Shown: positions 42,201 through 54,600 of the stretch, piece after piece
How positions within the stretch are numbered: the stretch's first letter is position 1
Layout: the number at the start of each line of letters is the position of its first letter
Source of the DNA: Cristatella mucedo
Lineage: Eukaryota > Bryozoa > Phylactolaemata > Cristatellidae
DNA: 64,000 bases
Assembly (NCBI GenBank): GCA_009760855.2
Contig: WPIO01000019.1
Span: 184,001-248,000, forward strand
Direction: 5' to 3'
Position numbers and translations under genes: made by a program
The notes under the pieces: generated by a model
What the model saw: only the letters and a program-made list of their open reading frames with translations
Told to the model about the DNA's origin: nothing
Databases searched by the model: none

Positions 42201-44102
42201 AGTTTATGAGCGCATTTTAATACATCTGACTGGAAACGAAACAAGATTGTTCGGCGAAAAAAGAACCTTCAGCCTTCTGCCGATAATGCTTCAGATTAGA
42301 TTCAGACTGCACTAATACACAGCATACAGAAAGCTAGGAAATGATCCTCTAGACTTGGAAAGCTCAAAAGTAAGAAGAGGCAAATGAAGAACAATAGCAT
42401 CAAAGAGGTAGGACCACTTACTATTGCATATCGTTGTCTTCTTAATTGTTTCTGGTTGTCCGTACTGCACAGGTTCTTTTTCCAGCCGTTGCACGGCTTT
42501 GACACCAACGGTATACTCCGTCTCAGGTAGGAGGGAGGATCTTGTGTAGTTTAGTGTCTGCACCTCTTGACATTCAGAGGCTTTAGTCCACGAAATTGTG
42601 CCGTGTCGTGTGATGCATATCTGGTAAGATAGGTTGATATCTTTACCACCTGCTGGCTCTTGCCATCTTAGTGTAAGTGATCTTGAGTTTTCTTGGGAAT
42701 CAAGATTTCTGACGGAGCCAGGAGCTGGAAAAAAGAGGTACATGACAGGTTCTGCAATTACTACTCGTACTCGTGGATCGCGTGAATTGACGATTAGGGG
42801 ATTAACTATTGGCGTCGGTATAATTTTTTGAAACTAATGGAGCGACTAAATAGCACTTGCTGTGTGAATATCAAGAAAGAATCGTTTATGAATAAACGTG
42901 TCACACTCCTACCACTAAATGTCATAAAGGAGACCAAAGAAGTACCAGCCATTCATAACACGTAACAACGGCGGAATCAAGCATATCCATCGATTAGTGA
43001 CGATCTAATGAAAATAATTAGAGAACAGTAAAACGAAAAGAAAGATTAACTCGAGCTGAGTAAACGCTTAAGAAAGGGCGTATTTTCTGCTTGCTTTCAA
43101 GTTCGAAGATTCCACGATAGGAGTCACTTTCAAGTTCCTCACGTCATGTCAATTAGAAATAAAAGTGGGGTTTGCTCAAAGGTTTAAAGTTATGTATGAG
43201 TCAGATAAATGGGATTTTCAATAAATGAGACGCAGTTACTACTCAGGCTTTTGCCAGGAAAGCAAGTACTTTTGCTTAGCAGTCTGGAAAAAGAGAATCA
43301 CGGCAGCTCAACCTGAATAACCTGACAGGGAAAGCATGAGACCCATCTACGTCTGCTTAGAAATTTAGAACGAGAGAATTGAGGTTGCCTAAAGTGAGTA
43401 AACAAACTTTGAAATCGCAATGCAGTGTGGTGTTGAGCCACTTAACGTTGAATAGAAGTGTTCAATGTAGCCTCTTCACGTTGGGAGCAGGTAAGCATAG
43501 CGACGGTATATTCAAGCATCTGTGGGATTCTGATGGCATTGGCAGTGAGACCCAGAAGAGCGTAATAATAGAACACCAATAATGGACAATCAATGCGATA
43601 TATGTATGGTCCTCACGTTCCACAGCAAGCACCACGTAAGCTCCTACACTAATATTTCATAGAACAAATCGCAAGTTGCAGTTTCTTGCTCAAGCCTTCA
43701 ATAATAATTCCTTAGGGTTAACGACATGCTCGTATCGCTTTTAGGTATGACACAAATAGCCACAGCTAAGGTGTTTGGTTTCCTTCTGCAACGCTGATTT
43801 GGTTAGACGATTACCCGACGAGCAATTCACAGTACAATTTATCTGTAGTAGGATGCTGTCAGATTTCCAAAAATTAATGTTGACCCTACGCTATTATCAA
43901 AAAGCTTCAGAGGTTCAACCAGCTGACGCTTTGGATATTTTAAAGATACACTAATGAATATACCATGGCTCATGAAGGTTGTCACGCAGCACTCTAAAAC
44001 CTAACGGTAGAATGATTGTTTTACAAGAAAGTACGGTGTTCATTGTCTGACTGATATAATTCTTGTAATAAAGAATGAGCTTCAAGAAAGAGGGAGAGAG
44101 AA

Positions 44103-44186
<84 letters not shown>

Positions 44187-44187
44187 A

Positions 44188-44247
<60 letters not shown>

Positions 44248-45447
44248 GAGAGAGAGCAAGGAGAAAGAGAGAGAGAGAGAACGTACTAATAGTATTCGTG
44301 ATCTGATATTGGTGTATTAGCAGCTATACAGTAGCTGCTGTCATTATGTGAAATACAATACACGTGTCCCACAAGCCCAATATTTGGCAACTAGAGAACT
44401 CGAATTATAGAAATGATCGAAAAGCTTTAGGTTGTGGATAGAGAGAATTAAGAGGCGTATACAGTAATTTAAATGAAATTTCGCAATGCACACGAAGAGA
44501 TTAAACGCTTAATTTTCTGCTAGTGGTTGGTGGCGAAGATGGGCTATTTAGGCAGTTGTCTCCAATATCAGTAACCAACAGAAATGGTTATCTCTACATG
44601 ATGGTGGGATCTCTGGAGTGTCCCCTCGAAAGTGTCTCAGTAGGACAGCCTGTTAATCTTTAAAAAAGGCCTGCTCTTTAGATTCTGAGTCGGCAGCCCC
44701 TTGATATGACTGATGACGTACGAGCTGTTGAGGCGTGACGAAAAACCAGGCACGAGGAGGCCTGCAGCTATGATGAGAGTACGATAGGTAGATACTAACG
44801 CAAAAGAATGGATCAAAAGATAGCTTGGATGGCTAGCATTGCAGTACACTATTGACGGGAGTAGCAGCTAGACAAACTAGTCAAAAGAAGACAACCACGG
44901 ACAGCGACTGTTGCAACGAACGGTATTAGGACCACGGAAGAGCTCCTCCTGGGTGCTATGATGCAGCTCGCTGTTGGCACATCTGCAGAAAGTTGGCATC
45001 CCTTTAGGAAATACTGCTAAGCGTTTGGGGAATTACTGGTGGCGACAGTCACTGAGTTTTAGGTTTCAAATAGTAGCAAAACTCATCTCCTAAAAACTGA
45101 CCACAGACTTCGGCTTGGAGCCATTAGTGGACCTCACTGGCAGTGAAATCTGCATGGCCGAGTGTTGCAACATGCTGATGTGGCTCGGAGAAGTAGAGAT
45201 TCGGTCTTTATCGTCCTGACGACTAATAAAGGTTGACCCTGTTCTGCGAAGACTAGCAGGCATCAATTGATGATTTGTTTAAGTGTTATGACGGCACAAA
45301 ATTGGTTCTAGGATTTTTAGAATGTAAACTAAAGTCTACTGTAATTTATACTTATAACTCGTGCGGTAAAATTCTTATGCCAATTGATTCGTAGCCCTTA
45401 AAAGTGATGATGAGCTGTTGACTATAAAATAAATAAATATATATATA

Positions 45448-45489
<42 letters not shown>

Positions 45490-48400
45490 TGTATGTGTGT
45501 ATGTGTGTATGTGTGTGTGTGTGTGTCTGTGTGAGTGAGTGTGTGTGTGCGTGTGATTGTGTGTTTGTGTGTTTACACTGAATCCATGTTGAGGAATGAT
45601 AACCGATGTTCAGAGCATTTTAGGCTGAGATTTAGGGGTTAGATATGACTTGCCTGTTGCTTCTGCTGCAACTTTCACTTTATTTCCTAAGACAGCTTAT
45701 AGACATTGCCTCAGGTACTTTCTAGCAATGATCTAACATAGCTAATTGGAGTGTTTGCATTTTTACCAAAACCCCACACAGTCCACAACACTCCTCACGA
45801 GTCTTACAAAGTTTATAAGCCTTCTATTCCTGAATTAAAAACAGGATAGGCGCCACATGCATGTATGTGCATGTAAAGTTACTTACCACCTCAAATGTAA
45901 GCCAGCCGTACAGCATTCTCAGTTTTCCAGTTGCCACTACAGTCTGTACGGCATAGAAGATGTTGACTAATAAAAAACTATTAACATTTTCCGCAAGCAA
46001 AAAAAAAAAGATATGCTAGCCGTAAATATTTCATCGATTATTATTATTTCACGGTTTATTGAGCCTTTTAACATTCGAGCATTTCAATGGCAAGCTCGCG
46101 CAGCGAACACATTCGTATCACTAGAAAAACAAAAGCAAGTAAAGCTACGATCAGCATAGTTTCATTATACTGAAAGATCAGTGCATAAAAATAATTCAAT
46201 TCGGTCAGTTCAGCCTAAAAAGTCAAAACAATGCTGCAGACGAATCTATCATCGTGCGACTTAGGTCAAAATAATTAGATTCGGCCTCACAGATGCGAAG
46301 GGTAGGAAATCTTACGTGTTACGATGGATATGTTGGTTGTAATGCCTTTCAGGATAATTCCGGAAGGCTCCGTCGAGTCCAGTCGAACGGATGCTTGGTA
46401 CTTGGTGTTGGACTCCAAATTCGACATCGTTGCACTAATCCAGTCTGGTTTTGAGCTCAAATCAACTGGCATAGTACGTGAGATGGTTGATCCACGTTGT
46501 AAATATTCGATGACATAATTGGTAGAGGAACCACATACTTTTGTCGGCTCCTGCCAACTGATGACCGCTGAGTTGTTCGTCCGAGTGAGTAAACGAAGAC
46601 CCTCGACTGCTTGTGAGCCTACACAGTACTTGAGAGTTAGGAATAGTTGGCTTGACATTAAACCAGCCTAACAGGCATATGCTTATACGAATCAAAGCTG
46701 AAGCAATCAATCTGAAGAAATCATCAACCAGATGCGATGGAAATGCCAAGACGACATAACTTAGAAGGATGACAGGTACGAATACTGATGGCTTGCTTAC
46801 ATTTACATCTCGTCAGCCTCTGTAAATTACAAGTAGACATGCCGTCTAGATGTTTATAGGAATTCAGTTACAGTGTTGCATGTGCAAGTCGTGCATAATG
46901 TCTTCGAAAGTTACAAAATAGTCAGCATAACGGAGAACAAAATGGTTTCCTTTACTGAAACTCCCTAGCAGGATTGTAGCATGGGGGTGGGATTTCCATG
47001 GACATAATGAGTTTTGATTTTGAGCATTCAGGTACTTTTAAAATATTCAATGCACATTTCAATTTTCATTTAAAAGTGTTTAGCTGATTTAGCAGCCACC
47101 GGTATGTAGCAGCAGAAGAGGCTGAAGCCCATCACCACCCACTATCAGTGAAGAAAACAGGATTGCCAACTTAAAAACTCAAACCCATGAGCTAGGTCAT
47201 GAAGAGCGACCGACCACCTTACCACTTGGCCAAGATTCAGAGCAATTTAGACTGAGAGAGTGAATCTTGTACCAAGTTAGATCTGTACATTTTATAGTAT
47301 TCTGTCCCTTAAGTTATTTTGGATAGTCTCATCATACCCGTACCAGAGTATTGTACCTTTGTAAGAGCATGATATCAGTCTACATATTAGGAGAACATTT
47401 TATATCGGTGACTGTGCCGGTCTTACTGACAGACTTATTAAAAAGCCTGGCTGGTTAACACAAATCGTACGGGGCTACCTGGATGAGTCTTAGCGTTTAG
47501 TGAGTTAAAACTACTTGCCTAGTCTGGTTAAGCCAGGTGTCACGATGCCACGATCACATGCCACGATCTAAATAGTCATGTTCTGCAATCTCGGATCCAG
47601 TCTCGTTCAGTTTTCCGGTTGCCGTAAGTGAGGCGTTCGCTGTTTGTTGACAGCACGAAGCTACCGGGCATGCTCTTCAGTCTCTTCCTGCTGTAGAATT
47701 TTTGTGCGTGACGCTTCTGTCAGGTTTTGGTATGGTGGCACAACGTGGAGTCTCTTGTCGCTGTTTTTCTCGTTTTGTCTGCGATAGACGCTTGTTAATT
47801 CTCTTTAATTTTCTCTATTTCATTGCCGTGAATACTCACCGGTCCACCATGATGAAGACAAACCAGTGAGGGAATATTGAAGCCCTTGGTAGAACAGCCA
47901 GATGCGGGAAAATTTCTCTTTTACATTCAGCAAAAATCAGAAACTGCATGTACAGGGGGCTTATTTTCTCATAGCTGATCAACAGTGAGTGACACAGATG
48001 TAATCAACGTTCTTCAAGAATTTAGGGCGCCTTGCTCAGTCGCTGTGCGATCTTTGAAGGAGCCATCTTTTACAACAATGTTGGTTCGCCTAATTTGAGG
48101 CTTATTACTGCTGAAACACGGACTCCACTTTTCTCAAGAATGATTGGGTGCAGCAAATGGTAAAAATCTAATAAATATCGGCAAAGCTGCCTGCAAATCA
48201 GCCGGCGCAAAAAGACTCATTCACTTCGAGCTTGATGCTGGTCCAAGGAAGAATATAGTTATTTTTGAAACTTTAACTCTCAATGAAAATAGCGGCGCAA
48301 TTATTTTTGAGTTTATGAGCGCATTTTAATACATCTGACTGGAAACGAAACAAGATTGTTCGGCGAAAAAAGAACCTTCAGCCTTCTGCCGATAATGCTT

Positions 48401-50210
48401 CAGATTAGATTCAGACTGCACTAATACACAGCATACAGAAAGCTAGGAAATGATCCTCTAGACTTGGAAAGCTCAAAAGTAAGAAGAGGCAAATGAAGAA
48501 CAATAGCATCAAAGAGGTAGGACCACTTACTATTGCATATCGTTGTCTTCTTAATTGTTTCTGGTTGTCCGTACTGCACAGGTTCTTTTTCCAGCCGTTG
48601 CACGGCTTTGACACCAACGGTATACTCCGTCTCAGGTAGGAGGGAGGATCTTGTGTAGTTTAGTGTCTGCACCTCTTGACATTCAGAGGCTTTAGTCCAC
48701 GAAATTGTGCCGTGTCGTGTGATGCATATCTGGTAAGATAGGTTGATATCTTTACCACCTGCTGGCTCTTGCCATCTTAGTGTAAGTGATCTTGAGTTTT
48801 CTTGGGAATCAAGATTTCTGACGGAGCCAGGAGCTGGAAAAAGAGGTACATGACAGGTTCTGCAATTACTACTCGTACTCGTGGATCGCGTGAATTGACG
48901 ATTAGGGGATTAACTATTGGCGTCGGTATAATTTTTTGAAACTAATGGAGCGACTAAATAGCACTTGCTGTGTGAATATCAAGAAAGAATCGTTTATGAA
49001 TAAACGTGTCACACTCCTACCACTAAATGTCATAAAGGAGACCAAAGAAGTACCAGCCATTCATAACACGTAACAACGGCGGAATCAAGCATATCCATCG
49101 ATTAGTGACGATCTAATGAAAATAATTAGAGAACAGTAAAACGAAAAGAAAGATTAACTCGAGCTGAGTAAACGCTTAAGAAAGGGCGTATTTTCTGCTT
49201 GCTTTCAAGTTCGAAGATTCCACGATAGGAGTCACTTTCAAGTTCCTCACGTCATGTCAATTAGAAATAAAAGTGGGGTTTGCTCAAAGGTTTAAAGTTA
49301 TGTATGAGTCAGATAAATGGGATTTTCAATAAATGAGACGCAGTTACTACTCAGGCTTTTGCCAGGAAAGCAAGTACTTTTGCTTAGCAGTCTGGAAAAA
49401 GAGAATCACGGCAGCTCAACCTGAATAACCTGACAGGGAAAGCATGAGACCCATCTACGTCTGCTTAGAAATTTAGAACGAGAGAATTGAGGTTGCCTAA
49501 AGTGAGTAAACAAACTTTGAAATCGCAATGCAGTGTGGTGTTGAGCCACTTAACGTTGAATAGAAGTGTTCAATGTAGCCTCTTCACGTTGGGAGCAGGT
49601 AAGCATAGCGACGGTATATTCAAGCATCTGTGGGATTCTGATGGCATTGGCAGTGAGACCCAGAAGAGCGTAATAATAGAACACCAATAATGGACAATCA
49701 ATGCGATATATGTATGGTCCTCACGTTCCACAGCAAGCACCACGTAAGCTCCTACACTAATATTTCATAGAACAAATCGCAAGTTGCAGTTTCTTGCTCA
49801 AGCCTTCAATAATAATTCCTTAGGGTTAACGACATGCTCGTATCGCTTTTAGGTATGACACAAATAGCCACAGCTAAGGTGTTTGGTTTCCTTCTGCAAC
49901 GCTGATTTGGTTAGACGATTACCCGACGAGCAATTCACAGTACAATTTATCTGTAGTAGGATGCTGTCAGATTTCCAAAAATTAATGTTGACCCTACGCT
50001 ATTATCAAAAAGCTTCAGAGGTTCAACCAGCTGACGCTTTGGATATTTTAAAGATACACTAATGAATATACCATGGCTCATGAAGGTTGTCACGCAGCAC
50101 TCTAAAACCTAACGGTAGAATGATTGTTTTACAAGAAAGTACGGTGTTCATTGTCTGACTGATATAATTCTTGTAATAAAGAATGAGCTTCAAGAAAGAG
50201 GGAGAGAAAG

Positions 50211-50255
<45 letters not shown>

Positions 50256-50298
50256 AAAAGAGAGAGAAAAAGAGAGAGAGAGAGACAAAGAGAGACAA

Positions 50299-50356
<58 letters not shown>

Positions 50357-51556
50357 GAGAGAGAGCAAGGAGAAAGAGAGAGAGAGAGAACGTACTAATA
50401 GTATTCGTGATCTGATATTGGTGTATTAGCAGCTATACAGTAGCTGCTGTCATTATGTGAAATACAATACACGTGTCCCACAAGCCCAATATTTGGCAAC
50501 TAGAGAACTCGAATTATAGAAATGATCGAAAAGCTTTAGGTTGTGGATAGAGAGAATTAAGAGGCGTATACAGTAATTTAAATGAAATTTCGCAATGCAC
50601 ACGAAGAGATTAAACGCTTAATTTTCTGCTAGTGGTTGGTGGCGAAGATGGGCTATTTAGGCAGTTGTCTCCAATATCAGTAACCAACAGAAATGGTTAT
50701 CTCTACATGATGGTGGGATCTCTGGAGTGTCCCCTCGAAAGTGTCTCAGTAGGACAGCCTGTTAATCTTTAAAAAAGGCCTGCTCTTTAGATTCTGAGTC
50801 GGCAGCCCCTTGATATGACTGATGACGTACGAGCTGTTGAGGCGTGACGAAAAACCAGGCACGAGGAGGCCTGCAGCTATGATGAGAGTACGATAGGTAG
50901 ATACTAACGCAAAAGAATGGATCAAAAGATAGCTTGGATGGCTAGCATTGCAGTACACTATTGACGGGAGTAGCAGCTAGACAAACTAGTCAAAAGAAGA
51001 CAACCACGGACAGCGACTGTTGCAACGAACGGTATTAGGACCACGGAAGAGCTCCTCCTGGGTGCTATGATGCAGCTCGCTGTTGGCACATCTGCAGAAA
51101 GTTGGCATCCCTTTAGGAAATACTGCTAAGCGTTTGGGGAATTACTGGTGGCGACAGTCACTGAGTTTTAGGTTTCAAATAGTAGCAAAACTCATCTCCT
51201 AAAAACTGACCACAGACTTCGGCTTGGAGCCATTAGTGGACCTCACTGGCAGTGAAATCTGCATGGCCGAGTGTTGCAACATGCTGATGTGGCTCGGAGA
51301 AGTAGAGATTCGGTCTTTATCGTCCTGACGACTAATAAAGGTTGACCCTGTTCTGCGAAGACTAGCAGGCATCAATTGATGATTTGTTTAAGTGTTATGA
51401 CGGCACAAAATTGGTTCTAGGATTTTTAGAATGTAAACTAAAGTCTACTGTAATTTATACTTATAACTCGTGCGGTAAAATTCTTATGCCAATTGATTCG
51501 TAGCCCTTAAAAGTGATGATGAGCTGTTGACTATAAAATAAATAAATATATATATA

Positions 51557-51602
<46 letters not shown>

Positions 51603-54600
51603 TGTATGTGTGTATGTGTGTATGTGTGTGTGTGTGTGTCTGTGTGAGTGAGTGTGTGTGTGCGTGTGATTGTGTGTTTGTGTGTTTACACTGAATCCAT
51701 GTTGAGGAATGATAACCGATGTTCAGAGCATTTTAGGCTGAGATTTAGGGGTTAGATATGACTTGCCTGTTGCTTCTGCTGCAACTTTCACTTTATTTCC
51801 TAAGACAGCTTATAGACATTGCCTCAGGTACTTTCTAGCAATGATCTAACATAGCTAATTGGAGTGTTTGCATTTTTACCAAAACCCCACACAGTCCACA
51901 ACACTCCTCACGAGTCTTACAAAGTTTATAAGCCTTCTATTCCTGAATTAAAAACAGGATAGGCGCCACATGCATGTATGTGCATGTAAAGTTACTTACC
52001 ACCTCAAATGTAAGCCAGCCGTACAGCATTCTCAGTTTTCCAGTTGCCACTACAGTCTGTACGGCATAGAAGATGTTGACTAATAAAAAACTATTAACAT
52101 TTTCCGCAAGCAAAAAAAAAGATATGCTAGCCGTAAATATTTCATCGATTATTATTATTTCACGGTTTATTGAGCCTTTTAACATTCGAGCATTTCAATG
52201 GCAAGCTCGCGCAGCGAACACATTCGTATCACTAGAAAAACAAAAGCAAGTAAAGCTACGATCAGCATAGTTTCATTATACTGAAAGATCAGTGCATAAA
52301 TAATTCAATTCGGTCAGTTCAGCCTAAAAAGTCAAAACAATGCTGCAGACGAATCTATCATCGTGCGACTTAGGTCAAAATAATTAGATTCGGCCTCACA
52401 GATGCGAAGGGTAGGAAATCTTACGTGTTACGATGGATATGTTGGTTGTAATGCCTTTCAGGATAATTCCGGAAGGCTCCGTCGAGTCCAGTCGAACGGA
52501 TGCTTGGTACTTGGTGTTGGACTCCAAATTCGACATCGTTGCACTAATCCAGTCTGGTTTTGAGCTCAAATCAACTGGCATAGTACGTGAGATGGTTGAT
52601 CCACGTTGTAAATATTCGATGACATAATTGGTAGAGGAACCACATACTTTTGTCGGCTCCTGCCAACTGATGACCGCTGAGTTGTTCGTCCGAGTGAGTA
52701 AACGAAGACCCTCGACTGCTTGTGAGCCTACACAGTACTTGAGAGTTAGGAATAGTTGGCTTGACATTAAACCAGCCTAACAGGCATATGCTTATACGAA
52801 TCAAAGCTGAAGCAATCAATCTGAAGAAATCATCAACCAGATGCGATGGAAATGCCAAGACGACATAACTTAGAAGGATGACAGGTACGAATACTGATGG
52901 CTTGCTTACATTTACATCTCGTCAGCCTCTGTAAATTACAAGTAGACATGCCGTCTAGATGTTTATAGGAATTCAGTTACAGTGTTGCATGTGCAAGTCG
53001 TGCATAATGTCTTCGAAAGTTACAAAATAGTCAGCATAACGGAGAACAAAATGGTTTCCTTTACTGAAACTCCCTAGCAGGATTGTAGCATGGGGGTGGG
53101 ATTTCCATGGACATAATGAGTTTTGATTTTGAGCATTCAGGTACTTTTAAAATATTCAATGCACATTTCAATTTTCATTTAAAAGTGTTTAGCTGATTTA
53201 GCAGCCACCGGTATGTAGCAGCAGAAGAGGCTGAAGCCCATCACCACCACTATCAGTGAAGAAAACAGGATTGCCAACTTAAAAACTCAAACCCATGAGC
53301 TAGGTCATGAAGAGCGACCGACCACCTTACCACTTGGCCAAGATTCAGAGCAATTTAGACTGAGAGAGTGAATCTTGTACCAAGTTAGATCTGTACATTT
53401 TATAGTATTCTGTCCCTTAAGTTATTTTGGATAGTCTCATCATACCCGTACCAGAGTATTGTACCTTTGTAAGAGCATGATATCAGTCTACATATTAGGA
53501 GAACATTTTATATCGGTGACTGTGCCGGTCTTACTGACAGACTTATTAAAAAGCCTGGCTGGTTAACACAAATCGTACGGGGCTACCTGGATGAGTCTTA
53601 GCGTTTAGTGAGTTAAAACTACTTGCCTAGTCTGGTTAAGCCAGGTGTCACGATGCCACGATCACATGCCACGATCTAAATAGTCATGTTCTGCAATCTC
53701 GGATCCAGTCTCGTTCAGTTTTCCGGTTGCTGTAAGTGAGGCGTTCGCTGTTTGTTGACAGCACGAAGCTACCGGGCATGCTCTTCAGTCTCTTCCTGCT
53801 GTAGAATTTTTGTGCGTGACGCTTCTGTCAGGTTTTGGTATGGTGGCACAACGTGGAGTCTCTTGTCGCTGTTTTTCTCGTTTTGTCTGCGATAGACGCT
53901 TGTTAATTCTCTTTAATTTTCTCTATTTCATTGCCGTGAATACTCACCGGTCCACCATGATAAAGACAAACCAGTGCTTTTATATGAGATTTGAAAGCAC
54001 CAGAGAAAAATCAGAGAACCGGAGATAACATCAACTTGGCTATGCAAAGCTGGCCTGAGTGTTCCCTCACCTGAGCCTGCTTTACTGAATAATGTGTCTG
54101 CAGACGGAAATAAGTCTAGTCTATTAATAATAATAATAATAATAATAACATTGCACTTGATAAAGCGCCCTCAGAGAACTTAATCTCTTTCTAGGCGCTT
54201 TACATTTGCTGCAAAGTGATACGCAATAGAATAGTAAGTAAAATCATGCTTGAAAAACAAACAAAATGAATAACATGGTTAGGGGTTACATGCAGAGGGT
54301 CAGCATGCAAATGTGGTTAGTGGCAGCATGAACAGTGTCAGCACGCATAAGCACATCGAGGACGAATCACAAGGACCCACTAAATGCTGTCCTAAATAGG
54401 TATGTTTTCAAGTTTCTTTTAAATGTGGTCAGGTCAGGGGATGTTCTGATGCAGGTCGGGAGGGAGTTCCAGGCTGTGGGAGCATACGAGCTAAATGCAC
54501 GGTCTCCAAAGGATTTAAGGTTTGTACGAGGTATTTCTAGACTGTTGGATTCCGAAAAGCGAGTGGTACGATGCTTTGCCTGATGGGGTAGTATATCTGA

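Larger units (their letters stand above)
40091..46204. repeat. Recent tandem unit 1 (6,114 bp)
   Basis: Near-identical to unit 2 along its full length. It carries a type A exon (40,202-40,504), a SINE2 copy (40,968-41,121), a type B exon (42,422-42,724), an old LINE fragment (43,375-43,565), a GA microsatellite and a TG microsatellite. Most differences from unit 2 are homopolymer or microsatellite lengths. Confidence 0.95.
46205..52313. repeat. Recent tandem unit 2 (6,109 bp)
   Basis: Full second copy of unit 1, with the same exons, SINE2, old LINE and microsatellites in the same order. The coding exons show no amino-acid change. Confidence 0.95.
52314..53976. repeat. Recent tandem unit 3, partial (1,663 bp)
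   Basis: Near-identical to the first part of units 1 and 2 up to the word AAACCAGTG at 53,976, where sequence identity stops abruptly. It contains a type A exon and a SINE2 but no type B exon. The continuation expected from units 1 and 2 (AGGGAATAT..GAAGCCC) reappears, diverged, at about 57,091. Confidence 0.93.

Noticed and set aside
43951-44320. Long Ser/Leu and Arg/Glu open frames on both strands (also at 50,059-50,398)
   Set aside because: They are translations of the (GA)n microsatellite and have no other content.
40091-53976. CRISPR array or satellite as explanation for the repeated blocks
   Set aside because: Units are 6.1 kb long, contain spliced exons and older transposons, and lie in an animal gene.
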